A DNA stretch of 64,000 nucleotides from Pseudomonadota bacterium (GCA_024743055.1 JANSXH010000014.1:53509-117508), one strand, 5' to 3'. Shown: positions 53,465 through 63,279, counted from the stretch's first letter. Translations and numbers: made by a program. The notes: generated by a model not told the origin, from the sequence alone.

Positions 53465-53994
53465 TCTTCCTGTCTCCAAATTTTACCTGGCGCCCGGATA
53501 GCATGTTCCGATGCAATAAGCCACATGCGAATGGAAATAATTTTGTCGATTTTTATGAGAGGCGCAATAATGTTACGAATCTTTCAATTACTTGAAAAGA
53601 TTTACCATTTTTAGCTTGTACAAATATAAATAATGTAAAGAATATCTAAATTAAGAATGTGTAAAGCTATGTACTTGATTGGTATTTCCTAGACTGTAAA
53701 TCTAAAAGTCTTTTTACCTACTATTCATCACGAAATTTGTTCAAATATTTACTTTTTTTAAATATCTGCACTAATTTTCAAATAATAGATTTTAATAAAT
53801 AGCAAGAAATCGATAGCTCATAATTAAAGTTTCAACAGCTTGCGAACCTAGTGTATATCTGGCATTCTACGCCGCGACAAAGACTTTTACTTGGTAAGAG
53901 TATTGTCCAAATGAAAGCTTGAAAAGGGCGTTTAAATTATTAGTAAGGCCATCTGATCGGTGGCCTTTCTTTCGAACTACACGGGGTTGAAATA
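53465..53994. other. AT-rich divergent region between ppa and hppA
   Basis: 530 bases, strongly AT-rich from about 53530 to 53900, with promoters for the leftward ppa and rightward hppA expected. A hairpin followed by T-rich sequence lies at 53945-53970, just before hppA. No coding sequence is seen. Confidence 0.6.
53945..53967 (+). promoter_or_regulatory. Hairpin followed by a T-rich tract in the hppA leader
   Basis: AAGGCCA (53945-53951) pairs with TGGCCTT (53961-53967), followed by TCTTTC. The structure ends 27 bases before the hppA ATG. A terminator shape here could mean attenuation of hppA or the end of an upstream transcript. Function is inference. Confidence 0.45.
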
Positions 53995-56100
53995 ATGTCA
54001 GTAATATTATGGACACCGATCATCTGCGGTTTGATTGCACTTGTTTATGGTGCATATGCGGGACGGTCGGTTCTTTCTAGTGATGCCGGTACGGCACGAA
54101 TGCAGGAAATTTCTGCTGCCATTCAAGAGGGGGCATCAGCCTATTTGAACCGGCAGTATATGACGATTGGCCTTGTCGGCATTGTCATCTGCGTCATCCT
54201 GTTCTTTTTGCTCGGCCTGAAAGTGGCAATCGGTTTCGTGATCGGCGCCGTCCTTTCAGGAGCTGCCGGTTTTATTGGCATGAACGTATCTGTGCGCGCC
54301 AATGTACGGACAGCTGCTGCGGCCTCCAAGAGCCTGAAAGATGGTCTGGATGTGTCCTTTAAGGCCGGGGCTGTAACAGGCCTGCTGGTTGTCGGTCTCG
54401 CGCTGCTTGCGGTGGCTGGATATTATGCTTATCTGGTTGGCACAGGCGTTGAGGGCAGGGGACTGATTGACAGCCTTGTAGCCTTAAGCCTTGGTGCTTC
54501 TCTTATTTCAATCTTTGCCCGTCTTGGCGGTGGTATTTTCACCAAAGGCGCCGATGTAGGGGCTGACCTTGTGGGTAAGGTGGAAGCCGGTATTCCGGAA
54601 GATGATCCCCGCAACCCCGCCGTTATTGCGGATAACGTTGGTGACAACGTGGGTGACTGTGCCGGCATGGCAGCTGATTTGTTCGAAACTTATGCGGTGA
54701 CGGTCGTTGCGACCATGGTTCTCGGATCTATCTATTTCGCGGGCGACGCAGTTCTGATGAGTTATCCTTTGATGATTGGAGCTGTCTGTATCTTGACCTC
54801 CATTATCGGAACCTTCTTCGTCAAGCTTGGCTCTAGCAATAGCATCATGGGCGCTTTGTACAAAGGTTTCCTGGTGACCACGGTTCTCTCCGCGATTGCT
54901 TTGTGGCCGGCCACTTCTATGACTATTGGCATGGACACGGTCTTTACAATCGGTGATAAAAGCTTCACCGGTATGAGTCTGTTTTTCTGTGGTTTGATTG
55001 GCCTGGTCGTAACTGGCTTGCTGATCTGGATTACGGAATATTATACCTCCACTGAATACCGTCCGGTGCGCAGCATCGCGGCCGCATCAGAAACGGGTCA
55101 TGGAACAAACGTCATTCAAGGACTTGCTGTCTCCATGGAGGCAACTGCGGTTCCGGCCATTATCATTTGCGCAGGTATCGTTGTTTCCTACAACCTTGCA
55201 GCACTGTTCGGGATTGCTATCGCTGTGACCACAATGCTGGCTCTCGCTGGCATGGTTGTTGCCCTGGATGCTTATGGTCCGGTGACAGACAACGCTGGTG
55301 GTATTGCCGAGATGGCTGAGATGGATGATGAAGTCCGCAAGACCACCGATGCATTGGATGCGGTTGGAAACACCACCAAGGCTGTTACTAAAGGCTATGC
55401 CATTGGTTCTGCTGGTTTGGGTGCTCTGGTTCTGTTCGCGGCCTATACAGAGGATCTGGCTTACTTTATCCAGAATGCCACACCAACGACCTTCAGCTTC
55501 TTCCAGGGAGTAACCCTCGATTTCAGCCTTCAGAACCCATATATCGTGGTTGGTCTGATCTTGGGTGGATTGCTGCCATATCTGTTTGGTGCCATGGGCA
55601 TGATGGCTGTGGGCCGGGCGGCAGGATCTGTCGTGCGCGAAGTTCGTCGTCAGTTTAAGGAAATTCCCGGTATCATGGAGGGCACTGGTAAGCCGGACTA
55701 TGGTCGGGCTGTTGACTTGCTGACCAAGGCAGCGATTAAGGAAATGATTATTCCTTCCTTGCTACCGCTGTTGGCGCCGATCGTGGTCTTCTTCGTGATG
55801 ATGCTGATTGCTGATAAGTCGGCTGCCTTTGCAACTGTTGGTGCCATGCTTCTTGGTGTGATCATCACAGGCCTTTTCGTCGCTGTCTCCATGACTGCAG
55901 GCGGTGGTGCTTGGGATAATGCCAAGAAATACATCGAAGATGGCAATCATGGTGGTAAGGGAACCGACGCTCATGCGGCAGCGGTTACTGGCGATACTGT
56001 TGGAGATCCATACAAGGATACAGCCGGACCGGCCGTTAATCCAATGATCAAGATCACCAATATTATTGCGCTGCTGCTACTGGCGGTGATGGCGCACTAA
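53995..56100 (+). CDS. hppA: K+-independent proton-translocating pyrophosphatase
   Basis: HppA couples PPi hydrolysis to H+ export through the membrane. The 701-residue protein has about 16 hydrophobic segments and the PPi site motif [45 protein letters not shown], split here into two blocks. In the K+-dependence position it reads [10 protein letters not shown] with Lys, the K+-independent type (K+-dependent enzymes have Ala there). This supports a proton-pumping class I enzyme like that of Rhodospirillum rubrum. The ATG follows a GGGG tract. A strong terminator lies after it. Confidence 0.96.
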   Translation: MSVILWTPIICGLIALVYGAYAGRSVLSSDAGTARMQEISAAIQEGASAYLNRQYMTIGLVGIVICVILFFLLGLKVAIGFVIGAVLSGAAGFIGMNVSVRANVRTAAAASKSLKDGLDVSFKAGAVTGLLVVGLALLAVAGYYAYLVGTGVEGRGLIDSLVALSLGASLISIFARLGGGIFTKGADVGADLVGKVEAGIPEDDPRNPAVIADNVGDNVGDCAGMAADLFETYAVTVVATMVLGSIYFAGDAVLMSYPLMIGAVCILTSIIGTFFVKLGSSNSIMGALYKGFLVTTVLSAIALWPATSMTIGMDTVFTIGDKSFTGMSLFFCGLIGLVVTGLLIWITEYYTSTEYRPVRSIAAASETGHGTNVIQGLAVSMEATAVPAIIICAGIVVSYNLAALFGIAIAVTTMLALAGMVVALDAYGPVTDNAGGIAEMAEMDDEVRKTTDALDAVGNTTKAVTKGYAIGSAGLGALVLFAAYTEDLAYFIQNATPTTFSFFQGVTLDFSLQNPYIVVGLILGGLLPYLFGAMGMMAVGRAAGSVVREVRRQFKEIPGIMEGTGKPDYGRAVDLLTKAAIKEMIIPSLLPLLAPIVVFFVMMLIADKSAAFATVGAMLLGVIITGLFVAVSMTAGGGAWDNAKKYIEDGNHGGKGTDAHAAAVTGDTVGDPYKDTAGPAVNPMIKITNIIALLLLAVMAH

Positions 56101-56123
56101 AATCTGGTTGTATTGACTGAAGC

Positions 56124-56154
56124 AAAAGTCCCCGGTTTTCCGGGGGCTTTTTTT
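56124..56154 (+). terminator. Rho-independent terminator after hppA
   Basis: AAAAGTCCCCGG (56124-56135), a TTTT loop and CCGGGGGCTTTT (56140-56151) form a 12-pair stem with one G-T pair, running into seven Ts (to 56154). The convergent bamE stop codon lies inside its T-run, so it may act for both directions. Confidence 0.88.
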
Positions 56155-56626
56155 ATTGGTTGAATGGACCGCTATCTTCTTGAGTGCTAAATCGACCAAA
56201 ATTGCCAAATAGCTGTTCAAAGAATCCAAGTTTTCGACCACCTGTCGGAGTAGTTCTTTCGACAATCTCGATTTCCTGGCCGTCTTCTTTCGTATAATCC
56301 TTGATGTCGGCAACGATGTCATTGATGTCGAATAAAACCACGATGATATCGCGTTCCATCACTTCCTTTTCAAAGAAGGCAATATGCTCGGTCTTGCTGC
56401 TAATATAATACCAGGCATCGCCTTCCGTTTGAAAAGTAGCAATGCTGGAAGGAGATCCCATGAGCTCCTGAACAGAATCTTTGTTCGTCACACCTGTTTC
56501 GATCTTGGCGAGCTGTTCAGGATCGAGCCGATATCCCTGATTAGTTTTGATAGGATCGCAAGCGATCAGGGTAAATCCAAGGAATATTGTGCAAAGCCCG
56601 GTCTTGAGATTCATCTTGGTTCGCAT
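56153..56626 (-). CDS. bamE: Outer membrane protein assembly factor BamE
   Basis: BamE (SmpA) is a lipoprotein that stabilises the BAM complex. The product has an N-terminal lipoprotein signal with lipobox IAC at FTLIACDPI (Cys about 23 residues in), then the BamE domain: YRLDPEQLAKIETGVTNKDSVQELMGSPSSIATFQTEGDAWYYISS and VVLFDINDIVADIKDYT. A C-terminal extension rich in Gly and Phe follows. The start is uncertain: ATG 56626 (157 residues) or 56614. It is convergent with hppA. Confidence 0.88.
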   Translation of the reverse strand: MRTKMNLKTGLCTIFLGFTLIACDPIKTNQGYRLDPEQLAKIETGVTNKDSVQELMGSPSSIATFQTEGDAWYYISSKTEHIAFFEKEVMERDIIVVLFDINDIVADIKDYTKEDGQEIEIVERTTPTGGRKLGFFEQLFGNFGRFSTQEDSGPFNQ

Positions 56627-56783
56627 GTCTCGACGTCGCTTTAAGTTGACTAAAATCCGCTGAATGCTTAATTCAGAACCCATAAATGACCTGCCCGTCA
56701 GAAAATGTCAAATTTTCTAACAAAGCGGCGATTGCAATCAGGCAGGAAAATAGGATTTCCGTCAGTTTTTGGAATGGATCACC

Positions 56784-57320
56784 ATGGTTTTTAGGAAGTT
56801 ATTTGGACGCGATCCGGTTTTGGATCAGGCGGCTACACTTTACTCCGCCATCGTTGAGCAGTCTCGCCAGCCGGCCTTTTATCTTGAAGGAGCGGTGCCG
56901 GACACGGTAGACGGTCGGTTTGAAATGATTTCTTTGCACTCCTTTCTTGTGATGCGTCATCTCAAAGGCAAGGGGGAGGCGGCGCAAAACCTCTCTCAGG
57001 CGGTTTTCGATCAAATGTTCTCTGACATGGATCAATCCCTTCGCGAGATTGGTGTTGGTGACCTCAGCGTTGGCAAACGGGTCAAGGAGATGGCCAAAGT
57101 CTTCTATGGCAGAATTGTCGCTTATGAAGCGGGCCTTGATGGCGGCGAGGAAAGCCTTGAAGAGGCCTTGCGGCGGGATCTTTACGGAACGGCGGAGAAC
57201 ACTCCCGAAGGATCGATTTTAAAGCTTGCCGATTATGTCAGGCGGGCAGATAAATCCTTAGCCGCTATACCCCTTGAAAATGCGGGTCCGGAAAGCCAGA
57301 TATTCACCGAAGTTCTGTAA
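56784..57320 (+). CDS. Ubiquinol-cytochrome c chaperone family protein
   Basis: The 178-residue protein belongs to the CBP3-like (Ubiq_cyt_C_chap) family: MVFRKLFGRDPVLDQAATLYSAIVEQSRQPAFYLEGAVPDTVDGRFEMISLHSFLVMRHLKGKGE as separate blocks, and FDQMFSDMDQSLREIGVGDLSVGKRVKEMAKVFYGR. In mitochondria the family helps cytochrome b maturation; in bacteria its role is less clear. It heads a plus-strand block that continues with the DUF177 gene after 155 bases. Confidence 0.88.
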   Translation: MVFRKLFGRDPVLDQAATLYSAIVEQSRQPAFYLEGAVPDTVDGRFEMISLHSFLVMRHLKGKGEAAQNLSQAVFDQMFSDMDQSLREIGVGDLSVGKRVKEMAKVFYGRIVAYEAGLDGGEESLEEALRRDLYGTAENTPEGSILKLADYVRRADKSLAAIPLENAGPESQIFTEVL

Positions 57321-57475
57321 GTCTGATGCTGTCAGAATGGTCGGGTATACTTGGATCATAAAATCCATTGACCGCGCCGTGTGAAACCAGTATTTTCGCG
57401 CCTTCGATTCCCGTGGCTTCAGCAGTCTGCTTCGGTTTTTGAGAACAATCTGGATTGATTGAGAGGTTATCAGCC

Positions 57476-58036
57476 ATGACTAAAGCCGATACTGGTTTTA
57501 CTCAGGTGATCAATGTTGAGCGTCTGGGACGTGAACCTGTGACTTTCAACAGGATAGCGTCAGCAGAGGATTGCACGGACATAGCTGCGAATCTCGGTAT
57601 CGTCAGCCTTGCCGATCTCAAGATTGAGGGAAAGGTCCAGCGTCAGAAAGGATCGGATAAGATCGCTCTGAATGCGAAGTTATCTGCGAAGGCGGTTCAG
57701 GAATGCGTTGTGTCGCTTGAGGATGTGCCTGAAGAGTTGGTTGAGGAGTTTACGGTCTTCTACACGTTTGACCCTAATGACTTGACTGTAGAGGAAGTAG
57801 AATATGTTGTTGGGGCGGATGAGCCGGATTTGCCGGAATTGATCGTAGATAATGAGATTGATCTAGCTGCGATTGTTTCAGAGCATATTGCCCTTGCTTT
57901 AGATCCATATCCGCGGTTGGAAAAGTACCGTTCAATGGACGGAACGGACAGTGTTTTGATCGGTGATGTAGACGAAAGCGAAAAAGATGTATACAAGCCC
58001 TTTGCAAATTTAAAGGACTTGATGGACAAGAAATGA
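57476..58036 (+). CDS. DUF177/YceD family protein (large ribosomal RNA accumulation)
   Basis: The 186-residue protein has the YceD pattern: an N-terminal part with FTQVINVERLGREPVTFNRIASAEDCTDIAANLGIVSLADLKIEGKVQR split in blocks, then a conserved Cys segment AVQECVVSLEDVPEELVEEFTVFYTF and EIDLAAIVSEHIALALDPYPR. YceD genes lie before rpmF in many bacteria and affect 23S rRNA accumulation. GAGAGG is 9 bases before the chosen ATG. rpmF follows after 83 bases. Confidence 0.9.
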   Translation: MTKADTGFTQVINVERLGREPVTFNRIASAEDCTDIAANLGIVSLADLKIEGKVQRQKGSDKIALNAKLSAKAVQECVVSLEDVPEELVEEFTVFYTFDPNDLTVEEVEYVVGADEPDLPELIVDNEIDLAAIVSEHIALALDPYPRLEKYRSMDGTDSVLIGDVDESEKDVYKPFANLKDLMDKK

Positions 58037-58119
58037 TATGAGTGTTGGTAATCAACACCATATCCAGTGGAATAGAATATCGCCTGAAAGGTCAGGCGCA
58101 TGAGTGAAAGACTAGGAAA

Positions 58120-58305
58120 ATGGCAGTACCAAAGAAGAAAACAACCAAATCAAAGCGCAATATGCGGCGGGCTCACGATTCTCTGGCCGGTACACAGGTT
58201 CAGGAATGCCCGAATTGCGGTGAAATGAAGCGCCCGCATCATGTTTGCGGTGAGTGCGGATATTACGGCGATCGTGAAGTTCTGGAAGCAAGCGAAGTCC
58301 TTTAA
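58120..58305 (+). CDS. rpmF: 50S ribosomal protein L32
   Basis: L32 is a small, basic protein of the large subunit. The 61-residue product has [21 protein letters not shown] and the zinc-ribbon part [20 protein letters not shown] with its four Cys. AGGAAA precedes the ATG. It is followed by plsX, as in most bacteria. Confidence 0.97.
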   Translation: MAVPKKKTTKSKRNMRRAHDSLAGTQVQECPNCGEMKRPHHVCGECGYYGDREVLEASEVL

Positions 58306-58350
58306 GCAGTCCGAGGGGCTGATTGTTGGTGGCCGGGAACTGGAATAGAT

Positions 58351-59496
58351 ATGAGTGAGACAATTGTCATTGCCCTGGATGCGATGGGTGGGGATAACGC
58401 CCCGGATATCGTTATTAAGGGCATCGACATTGTACGCATTCGCTTTCCTCAGGTCCGTTTCCTATTATTCGGGGACGAAGTCCGGCTGGAAAAACTCCTC
58501 AAGGATTATCCCGCCGTTCGCAATGTCTGTGAACTTCGCCATACGGACGAAGCGGTCAAATCAGAAGATAAGCCAAGCCAAGCCCTGCGAAAGGGCCGCA
58601 AAAGCAGTATGCGTCTGGCCATTGACGCCGTCAGGAACGGTGAGGCTAAAGGCGTGGTCTCTGCCGGAAATACCGGCGCCCTCATGGCCATGGGCAAAAT
58701 TTCTCTTCGCATGCTTGCCGGCATTGATAGGCCGGCCATTGCCTCGGTGCTTCCCTCTCCGAAGGGCGAGACCGTCATGCTGGATCTTGGCGCCAATGTT
58801 GATTGTGACGCCGATAACCTCGTACAGTTTGCCTTCATGGGCGCGGACTTTGCTCGGGCCGTCCTTGGCCGGGTCCCGCCGCGGGTGGGCTTGCTGAACG
58901 TTGGCAGTGAAGAACTCAAAGGAAACGACACTGTTAAAGAAGCAGGGGATCGCCTTAAATCAATCGAAAATCCACCGTTCGAGTATTATGGATTTGTAGA
59001 AGGGGATGACATCACCCGAGGAATTGTTGATGTCGTCGTGACTGATGGTTTTACCGGCAATGTTGCGCTTAAGACTGCAGAGGGCGTGGTTGCGCTCTTT
59101 ACTGACTTTCTAAGAGTTGGCTTTCAATCCACCTGGCTTTCGAAAATTGGATATTTGCTCGCCCGTGGTGGCCTGAATGTTCTCAAGGAGCGATTGGATC
59201 CGCGGGTCTATAACGGTGGAGTCTTTTTGGGTCTGAATGGGATTTGTGTGAAGAGCCATGGTGGTGCCGATGAAATGGGATTTGCAAATGCCATTGGTGT
59301 TGCTGTTGAAATGGCCTCGGATGATATGATTGGGAAGATGATCAAGCATTTCGAGACCTTTGATATGGCTGAAAAAATGAGTAATAATGCGGGCGCGGAA
59401 TCGGAAAACAAGAATGAGAACACCGGAACTGAAGCATCAGTGACGGCCGAAAAAACTTTGGAAAAACCTCCCAGCAGTCTTGAAGACGCTGGCTAG
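58351..59496 (+). CDS. plsX: Phosphate acyltransferase PlsX
   Basis: PlsX makes acyl-phosphate from acyl-ACP, the first step of phosphatidic acid synthesis through PlsY. The 381-residue protein has ALDAMGGDNAPDIVIKGIDIV at the start, AGNTGALMAMGKISLRMLAGIDRPAIASVLP, and VDVVVTDGFTGNVALKTAEGVV. A Glu-rich, Asn-rich tail of about 35 residues at the C-terminus (SENKNENTGTEASVTAEK) is longer than usual. fabH begins 12 bases later. Confidence 0.96.
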   Translation: MSETIVIALDAMGGDNAPDIVIKGIDIVRIRFPQVRFLLFGDEVRLEKLLKDYPAVRNVCELRHTDEAVKSEDKPSQALRKGRKSSMRLAIDAVRNGEAKGVVSAGNTGALMAMGKISLRMLAGIDRPAIASVLPSPKGETVMLDLGANVDCDADNLVQFAFMGADFARAVLGRVPPRVGLLNVGSEELKGNDTVKEAGDRLKSIENPPFEYYGFVEGDDITRGIVDVVVTDGFTGNVALKTAEGVVALFTDFLRVGFQSTWLSKIGYLLARGGLNVLKERLDPRVYNGGVFLGLNGICVKSHGGADEMGFANAIGVAVEMASDDMIGKMIKHFETFDMAEKMSNNAGAESENKNENTGTEASVTAEKTLEKPPSSLEDAG

Positions 59497-59508
59497 TATG
59501 GGATCATT

Positions 59509-60480
59509 ATGCGTCGCTCAGTAATCACCGCAACCGGTTCTTATTTGCCGGAACGAATTCTTACAAATGAAGAATTATCTCAGATGGTGGATACGACCGA
59601 CGAATGGATCGTTAGCCGCTCTGGCATTAAACAACGCCATATTGCCGCAGATGGGGAACTGACTTCAGACCTTGCCACGCATGCGGCGAAAGCGGCCCTG
59701 GAGATGGCGGGCCTCGAGCCCAATGATATAGACCTGATAGTCCTCGCGACAGCGACACCAGATGAAACCTTTCCAGCGACAGCTACTGTTGTCCAGGAAA
59801 ATCTTGGTATGACTGGCGGCTTTGCTTTTGATATTCAAGCTGTCTGTACAGGATTTCTCTACGCTCTGGCGACAGCTGATAACTTTGTGAAATCAGGTCA
59901 GGCCAATCGCGCTCTAGTAATTGGCTCTGAAACCTTCTCTCGTATTATCGATTGGACGGACAGAACGACTTGTGTGCTCTTCGCCGACGGAGCAGGAGCG
60001 ATAGTTCTGGAAGCCCAAGAGGGGGAAGGGACATCCGACGACAGGGGAATTTTGACAAGTCATTTGCATTCCGATGGTGGCAAGCATGACTTACTCTATG
60101 TGGATGGTGGCCCGTCGTCGACGCAATCTACCGGATTTCTGAGAATGGAAGGCAAAGAAGTCTTCCGCCATGCGGTCACAAATCTTGCAAGTGTCGTTCA
60201 TGAAGCCCTGGAAGCAACGGGCTTGACGACAGCGGATATTGACTGGTTGATACCGCATCAGGCGAACAAGCGTATCATTGATGGAACAGGACGAAAACTT
60301 AAACTTCCATCTGAGAAAGTTGTTCTAACTGTCCATAAACATGGAAATACTTCAGCTGCATCTGTACCCCTTGCTCTCGATGAAGCCGTTCGGGATGGTA
60401 GGGTCAAGCCCGGTCAGCTGCTACTTTTGGAAGCCATGGGCGGTGGATTTACCTGGGGGTCTGCGCTCGTTCGCTGGTAG
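59509..60480 (+). CDS. fabH: 3-Oxoacyl-ACP synthase III (FabH)
   Basis: FabH starts fatty acid synthesis by condensing acetyl-CoA with malonyl-ACP. The 323-residue protein has its Cys-His-Asn triad: Cys113 in [10 protein letters not shown], His249 in [10 protein letters not shown] and Asn279 in [10 protein letters not shown]. It is normal in length. It lies in the plsX-fabH-ihfA order common in Alphaproteobacteria. A gap of 182 bases with its own signals separates it from ihfA. Confidence 0.97.
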   Translation: MRRSVITATGSYLPERILTNEELSQMVDTTDEWIVSRSGIKQRHIAADGELTSDLATHAAKAALEMAGLEPNDIDLIVLATATPDETFPATATVVQENLGMTGGFAFDIQAVCTGFLYALATADNFVKSGQANRALVIGSETFSRIIDWTDRTTCVLFADGAGAIVLEAQEGEGTSDDRGILTSHLHSDGGKHDLLYVDGGPSSTQSTGFLRMEGKEVFRHAVTNLASVVHEALEATGLTTADIDWLIPHQANKRIIDGTGRKLKLPSEKVVLTVHKHGNTSAASVPLALDEAVRDGRVKPGQLLLLEAMGGGFTWGSALVRW

Positions 60481-60636
60481 GGTTGCGAATCTCTTTCACA
60501 GCCTATGGAAATTTTTGGCTGAAACACTGATCAATTTCAATTGCTTAGGCGGTTTTTCTCCCGATTACGCTGTTTTATGGCCGTAACAGGCCGTATTTGA
60601 ACCTTTATTATTGACGGAGGACGATCCTGTGATAAT

Positions 60637-60654
60637 CCTGTTATAAGTAACAGG
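60637..60654. promoter_or_regulatory. Palindrome just before ihfA
   Basis: CCTGTTA TAAG TAACAGG is a perfect 7+7 inverted repeat ending 8 bases before the ihfA ATG and partly overlapping its ribosome site. A GATAAT box with upstream TG (60629-60636) lies beside it, and TTGACG stands at 60611. It could be an autoregulatory site for IHF neighbours or the MerR-type protein downstream. Confidence 0.45.
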
Positions 60655-60662
60655 GTGGTGAC

Positions 60663-60968
60663 ATGACAAAAAATACATTAACCAGAGCAAATTTGGCCGA
60701 AGCCGTATATCAGCAAGTCGGCCTTTCCCGGAATGAATCATCGGATCATGTTGAAGCGGTTCTTGCGGAGATTTCAGACCGTTTGGTTCAGGGAGAAACA
60801 GTCAAAATATCTTCATTCGGTAGTTTGCAGGTCCGTCAGAAAAATGGCCGTATTGGACGCAATCCAAAAACTGGAGAAGAAGTTCCCATTAATCCGCGCC
60901 GGGTTCTTGTCTTTAGGGCATCGCACGTCCTCAAAGACAAAATCAATGAAGGAAACGGCGGCGGCTGA
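60663..60968 (+). CDS. ihfA: Integration host factor subunit alpha
   Basis: IHF bends DNA sharply and acts in transcription, replication and recombination. The 101-residue alpha subunit has [22 protein letters not shown] and the DNA arm [36 protein letters not shown]. The IHF alpha type is favoured over HU by the GRxxRNPKTGE-PI arm and by its place after fabH. A MerR-type gene starts 26 bases later. Confidence 0.94.
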   Translation: MTKNTLTRANLAEAVYQQVGLSRNESSDHVEAVLAEISDRLVQGETVKISSFGSLQVRQKNGRIGRNPKTGEEVPINPRRVLVFRASHVLKDKINEGNGGG

Positions 60969-60994
60969 GAATAGTGGCAGGGGGGCCAGCTAGC

Positions 60995-61423
60995 ATGGGA
61001 GCGAAAAAAGTTCAGAAATCTCCGGATGCATTTCGCACCATCAGCGAAGTGTCGACTGAATTGGATGTGCCCCAACATGTCCTGAGATTTTGGGAAACCA
61101 AGTTCAAAATAGTTAAACCCTTGAAACGAGGGGGCGGTCGAAGATATTACCGGCCGTCTGATGTGGACCTCATTCGCGGGATTCGCGACCTTTTATACAA
61201 ACATGGTTATACGATAAAGGGTGCCCAGAGGCTTCTGAAAGAGCAGGGGGGCAAAGTTGGTAACGTCGACGCCATGGTTTCCGCTGCCCGTCAGGAAAAT
61301 AATCCAGCCTTGGCGCATGCCGCGGAAGGTGCGGAAAGCAGTAGCCCGTTGTCAGAGGACAGCAAACATCATATTCGCTCGGTTCTCAGTGAGCTCAAAG
61401 AGCTGAAAAAGATGCTTGGATAG
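60995..61423 (+). CDS. MerR-family transcriptional regulator
   Basis: The 142-residue protein has the MerR winged helix: [72 protein letters not shown], given here in blocks. The segment after it ([13 protein letters not shown]) and a C-terminal acidic tail lack the Cys residues of metal-sensing MerR proteins. It follows ihfA in the alphaproteobacterial order. Its targets are unknown. I chose the ATG at 60995; a GTG at 60974 is possible. AGGGGGG lies upstream. Confidence 0.87.
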   Translation: MGAKKVQKSPDAFRTISEVSTELDVPQHVLRFWETKFKIVKPLKRGGGRRYYRPSDVDLIRGIRDLLYKHGYTIKGAQRLLKEQGGKVGNVDAMVSAARQENNPALAHAAEGAESSSPLSEDSKHHIRSVLSELKELKKMLG

Positions 61424-61483
61424 GGCTGCCTAGTTCACGACGGCTTCCATTAAAAAAACTCCTCGATCCCACAAATATGCACG

Positions 61484-61512
61484 TTGCCAAGGCCAGCGCC
61501 TGACAGTATAGT
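61484..61512 (+). promoter_or_regulatory. Sigma-70 promoter of tRNA-Pro
   Basis: TTGCCA (61484-61489), a 17-base spacer and TATAGT (61507-61512) make a good promoter; transcription would begin near 61519, about 16 bases before the mature tRNA. Confidence 0.7.
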
Positions 61513-61534
61513 GCGCCTCCTACGCGCTCCCTGT

Positions 61535-61611
61535 CGGGCAGTAGCGCAGCCTGGTAGCGCACTTCACTGGGGGTGAAGGGGTCGTGAGTTCGAATCTCGC
61601 CTGCCCGACCA
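61535..61611 (+). tRNA. tRNA-Pro (anticodon GGG)
   Basis: The 77-base molecule folds as a cloverleaf: acceptor CGGGCAG pairs with CTGCCCG, D arm GCGC/GCGC, anticodon stem CTTCA/TGAAG with loop CTGGGGG, anticodon GGG at the third to fifth loop bases, T stem GTGAG/CTCGC with loop TTCGAAT. The CCA end is encoded (61609-61611). It reads CCC and CCU codons. Confidence 0.96.
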
Positions 61612-61620
61612 ATTGAAAGA

Positions 61621-61651
61621 CCCTGATGCCTTTTAGGCCTCAGGGTTTTTT
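61621..61651 (+). terminator. Rho-independent terminator after tRNA-Pro
   Basis: CCCTGATGCC (61621-61630) pairs with GGCCTCAGGG (61636-61645), one mismatch, around a TTTTA loop, and is followed by six Ts. It sits 10 bases after the tRNA CCA end. Confidence 0.88.
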
Positions 61652-61722
61652 ATTGCACAGATGGGTTGCGACGGATGGTCGCAAGGCGTTGCTTTTGATG
61701 CCGTCTGAGGTATGTTGCGTCC

Positions 61723-62811
61723 ATGACAGTGGAAAGCGAAATCGTTCGGACCGGATCAACCATAAAAAGTCGCAAGCTCATTTTGGGCTGGCTTGTCCTT
61801 ATGGTTGTTCTGGTCTTTTCAATGATTGTTCTTGGTGGGGTAACCCGGCTGACTAATTCTGGTTTGTCGATGACGGACTGGAAACCAATCACAGGATGGT
61901 TACCACCTCTCAGTCAGGAAGCCTGGCAGGCAGAATTTGATCGTTATAAAGCTTTTCCGGAGTATCAGCAGATCAACAAAGGTATGTCCCTGGATGAGTT
62001 TAAAGGAATTTACGCCTTCGAATTTGCTCATCGAGTACTTGGTCGAGTTATTGGTATCGTATTTTTCGTTCCTTTCGCTTTGTTTCTGATATTCGCAAAA
62101 ATTCGAGGACCTCTTACATACAGGCTCGGGCTCCTATTTGTTCTAGGGGGCCTTCAAGGGGGAATGGGTTGGTTTATGGTCAAAAGCGGTCTGGTGGATG
62201 ATCCGGATGTGAGCCATTACCGCCTAACGGCCCATCTCGCCCTTGCCAGTCTGATATTCGCGGTCATTCTCTGGACCATATTTGACCTCACCAGATCACC
62301 GTCCGTGGCCCGAGCCTCTGAAAAGGCAGTTCGCCAACTGGCTTGGGCTATCTTGGGGCTTGTCGCTCTGCAAATCCTGATCGGAGGATTTGTTGCCGGA
62401 CTGAATGCCGGTTTTGTCTATAACGACTGGCCGATGATGGGAGGAGACTTCCTGCCGGAGGACATGATGTATATGACGCCATGGTATTTGAATTTCCTCG
62501 AAAATCCAGGTGCGGTTCAATTCACCCATCGCATTGTTGCTTACGTTCTGCTGGCAATGGCCGCGCTTCTATACCTGGTTAGCCGTCGCCAGGATATCCG
62601 TTATGAAGTTCGTTTGGGGTGTGTGATTGTTCTTATCGCTTTGATTGTTCAAGCCGTCATAGGGATCGTTACATTGCTATTTGTAGTACCTGTGTCTTTG
62701 GGCGCGCTGCATCAGGCAGGGGGAATGGTAGTACTTGCCGTATGTCTTTATGTGGCACATAGCCTAACGACCGGAAATATCACAATAAAATCCGGCCAGC
62801 GAGAAAGCTGA
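61723..62811 (+). CDS. ctaA: Heme A synthase (COX15/CtaA family)
   Basis: CtaA oxidises the methyl group of heme O to form heme A for cytochrome c oxidase. The 362-residue membrane protein has about eight hydrophobic segments in two four-helix halves. Four conserved heme-ligand His residues are visible: FEFAHRVLGRVIG, LTAHLALASL, VQFTHRIVAYVLL and GALHQAGGMVV. The ELTNSGLSMTDWKPITGWLPPL-like segment RLTNSGLSMTDWKPITGWLP is typical of the alphaproteobacterial/mitochondrial type. It stands after the tRNA terminator and before convergent genes. Confidence 0.95.
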   Translation: MTVESEIVRTGSTIKSRKLILGWLVLMVVLVFSMIVLGGVTRLTNSGLSMTDWKPITGWLPPLSQEAWQAEFDRYKAFPEYQQINKGMSLDEFKGIYAFEFAHRVLGRVIGIVFFVPFALFLIFAKIRGPLTYRLGLLFVLGGLQGGMGWFMVKSGLVDDPDVSHYRLTAHLALASLIFAVILWTIFDLTRSPSVARASEKAVRQLAWAILGLVALQILIGGFVAGLNAGFVYNDWPMMGGDFLPEDMMYMTPWYLNFLENPGAVQFTHRIVAYVLLAMAALLYLVSRRQDIRYEVRLGCVIVLIALIVQAVIGIVTLLFVVPVSLGALHQAGGMVVLAVCLYVAHSLTTGNITIKSGQRES

Positions 62812-62868
62812 CCGGATACTCAAGCGAGATTTACGTGCCTTGACAGGTTTGCTTCGTTATAATTTTTC

Positions 62869-63279
62869 TTAGTTGGCAATTTCTTCTATTGGTGCTGCTG
62901 GGTCTTTAATATTACGAAAGGTAGAATTGTCTACTGCAACATTAGCCCCAACCGCTAGTGATTCCGCATAAGAGATGCTTATGTCGCCGCTTCTGGTCCG
63001 TATTGTCGGAACTGCTAAGGCGACATTCTCGAAATTCAAACGGCTGACAATCGGCGCAATGTTGCTGGTGTTCAATGCGTAAAATCCGTTATTTTTGTTG
63101 CTGATGCTTCCAGCAACATTGGTGTTAATTGCCACGGAATTTCGAGTATTGGTTGCGACTGGAGACGTTGCCTTTACATCCGAAGTATTCTTGCCAATTG
63201 TAACTTTTGCCACATTTTCAGCGGCAGCCGTTCCGGCAATCATCGTGAACGCCAACATTGTGAGAACGAGTTTTTGCAT
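62869..63279 (-). CDS. Small exported protein, possible holdfast/curli-like partner
   Basis: The 136-residue product begins with a Sec signal, MQKLVLTMLAFTMIAGTAAA, cut before ENVAKV. The mature part is rich in Asn, Ser, Thr, Ala and Val: ATNTRNSVAINTNVAGSISNK, FYALNTSNIAPIVSR, GDISISYAESLAVGANVAVDNSTF, a composition reminiscent of beta-rich exported fibre or adhesin proteins. No Cys. It lies downstream of a CsgG/HfaB-like gene on the same strand after 57 bases, so they probably share a transcript. A GAAAGGA ribosome site precedes the ATG. Family unknown. Confidence 0.7.
   Translation of the reverse strand: MQKLVLTMLAFTMIAGTAAAENVAKVTIGKNTSDVKATSPVATNTRNSVAINTNVAGSISNKNNGFYALNTSNIAPIVSRLNFENVALAVPTIRTRSGDISISYAESLAVGANVAVDNSTFRNIKDPAAPIEEIAN

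Noticed and set aside
62791..62816. Terminator at the end of ctaA
   Set aside because: TCCGGCCAGC and GCTGACCGGA pair imperfectly but overlap the stop codon and have no T-run after them, so I do not call it.
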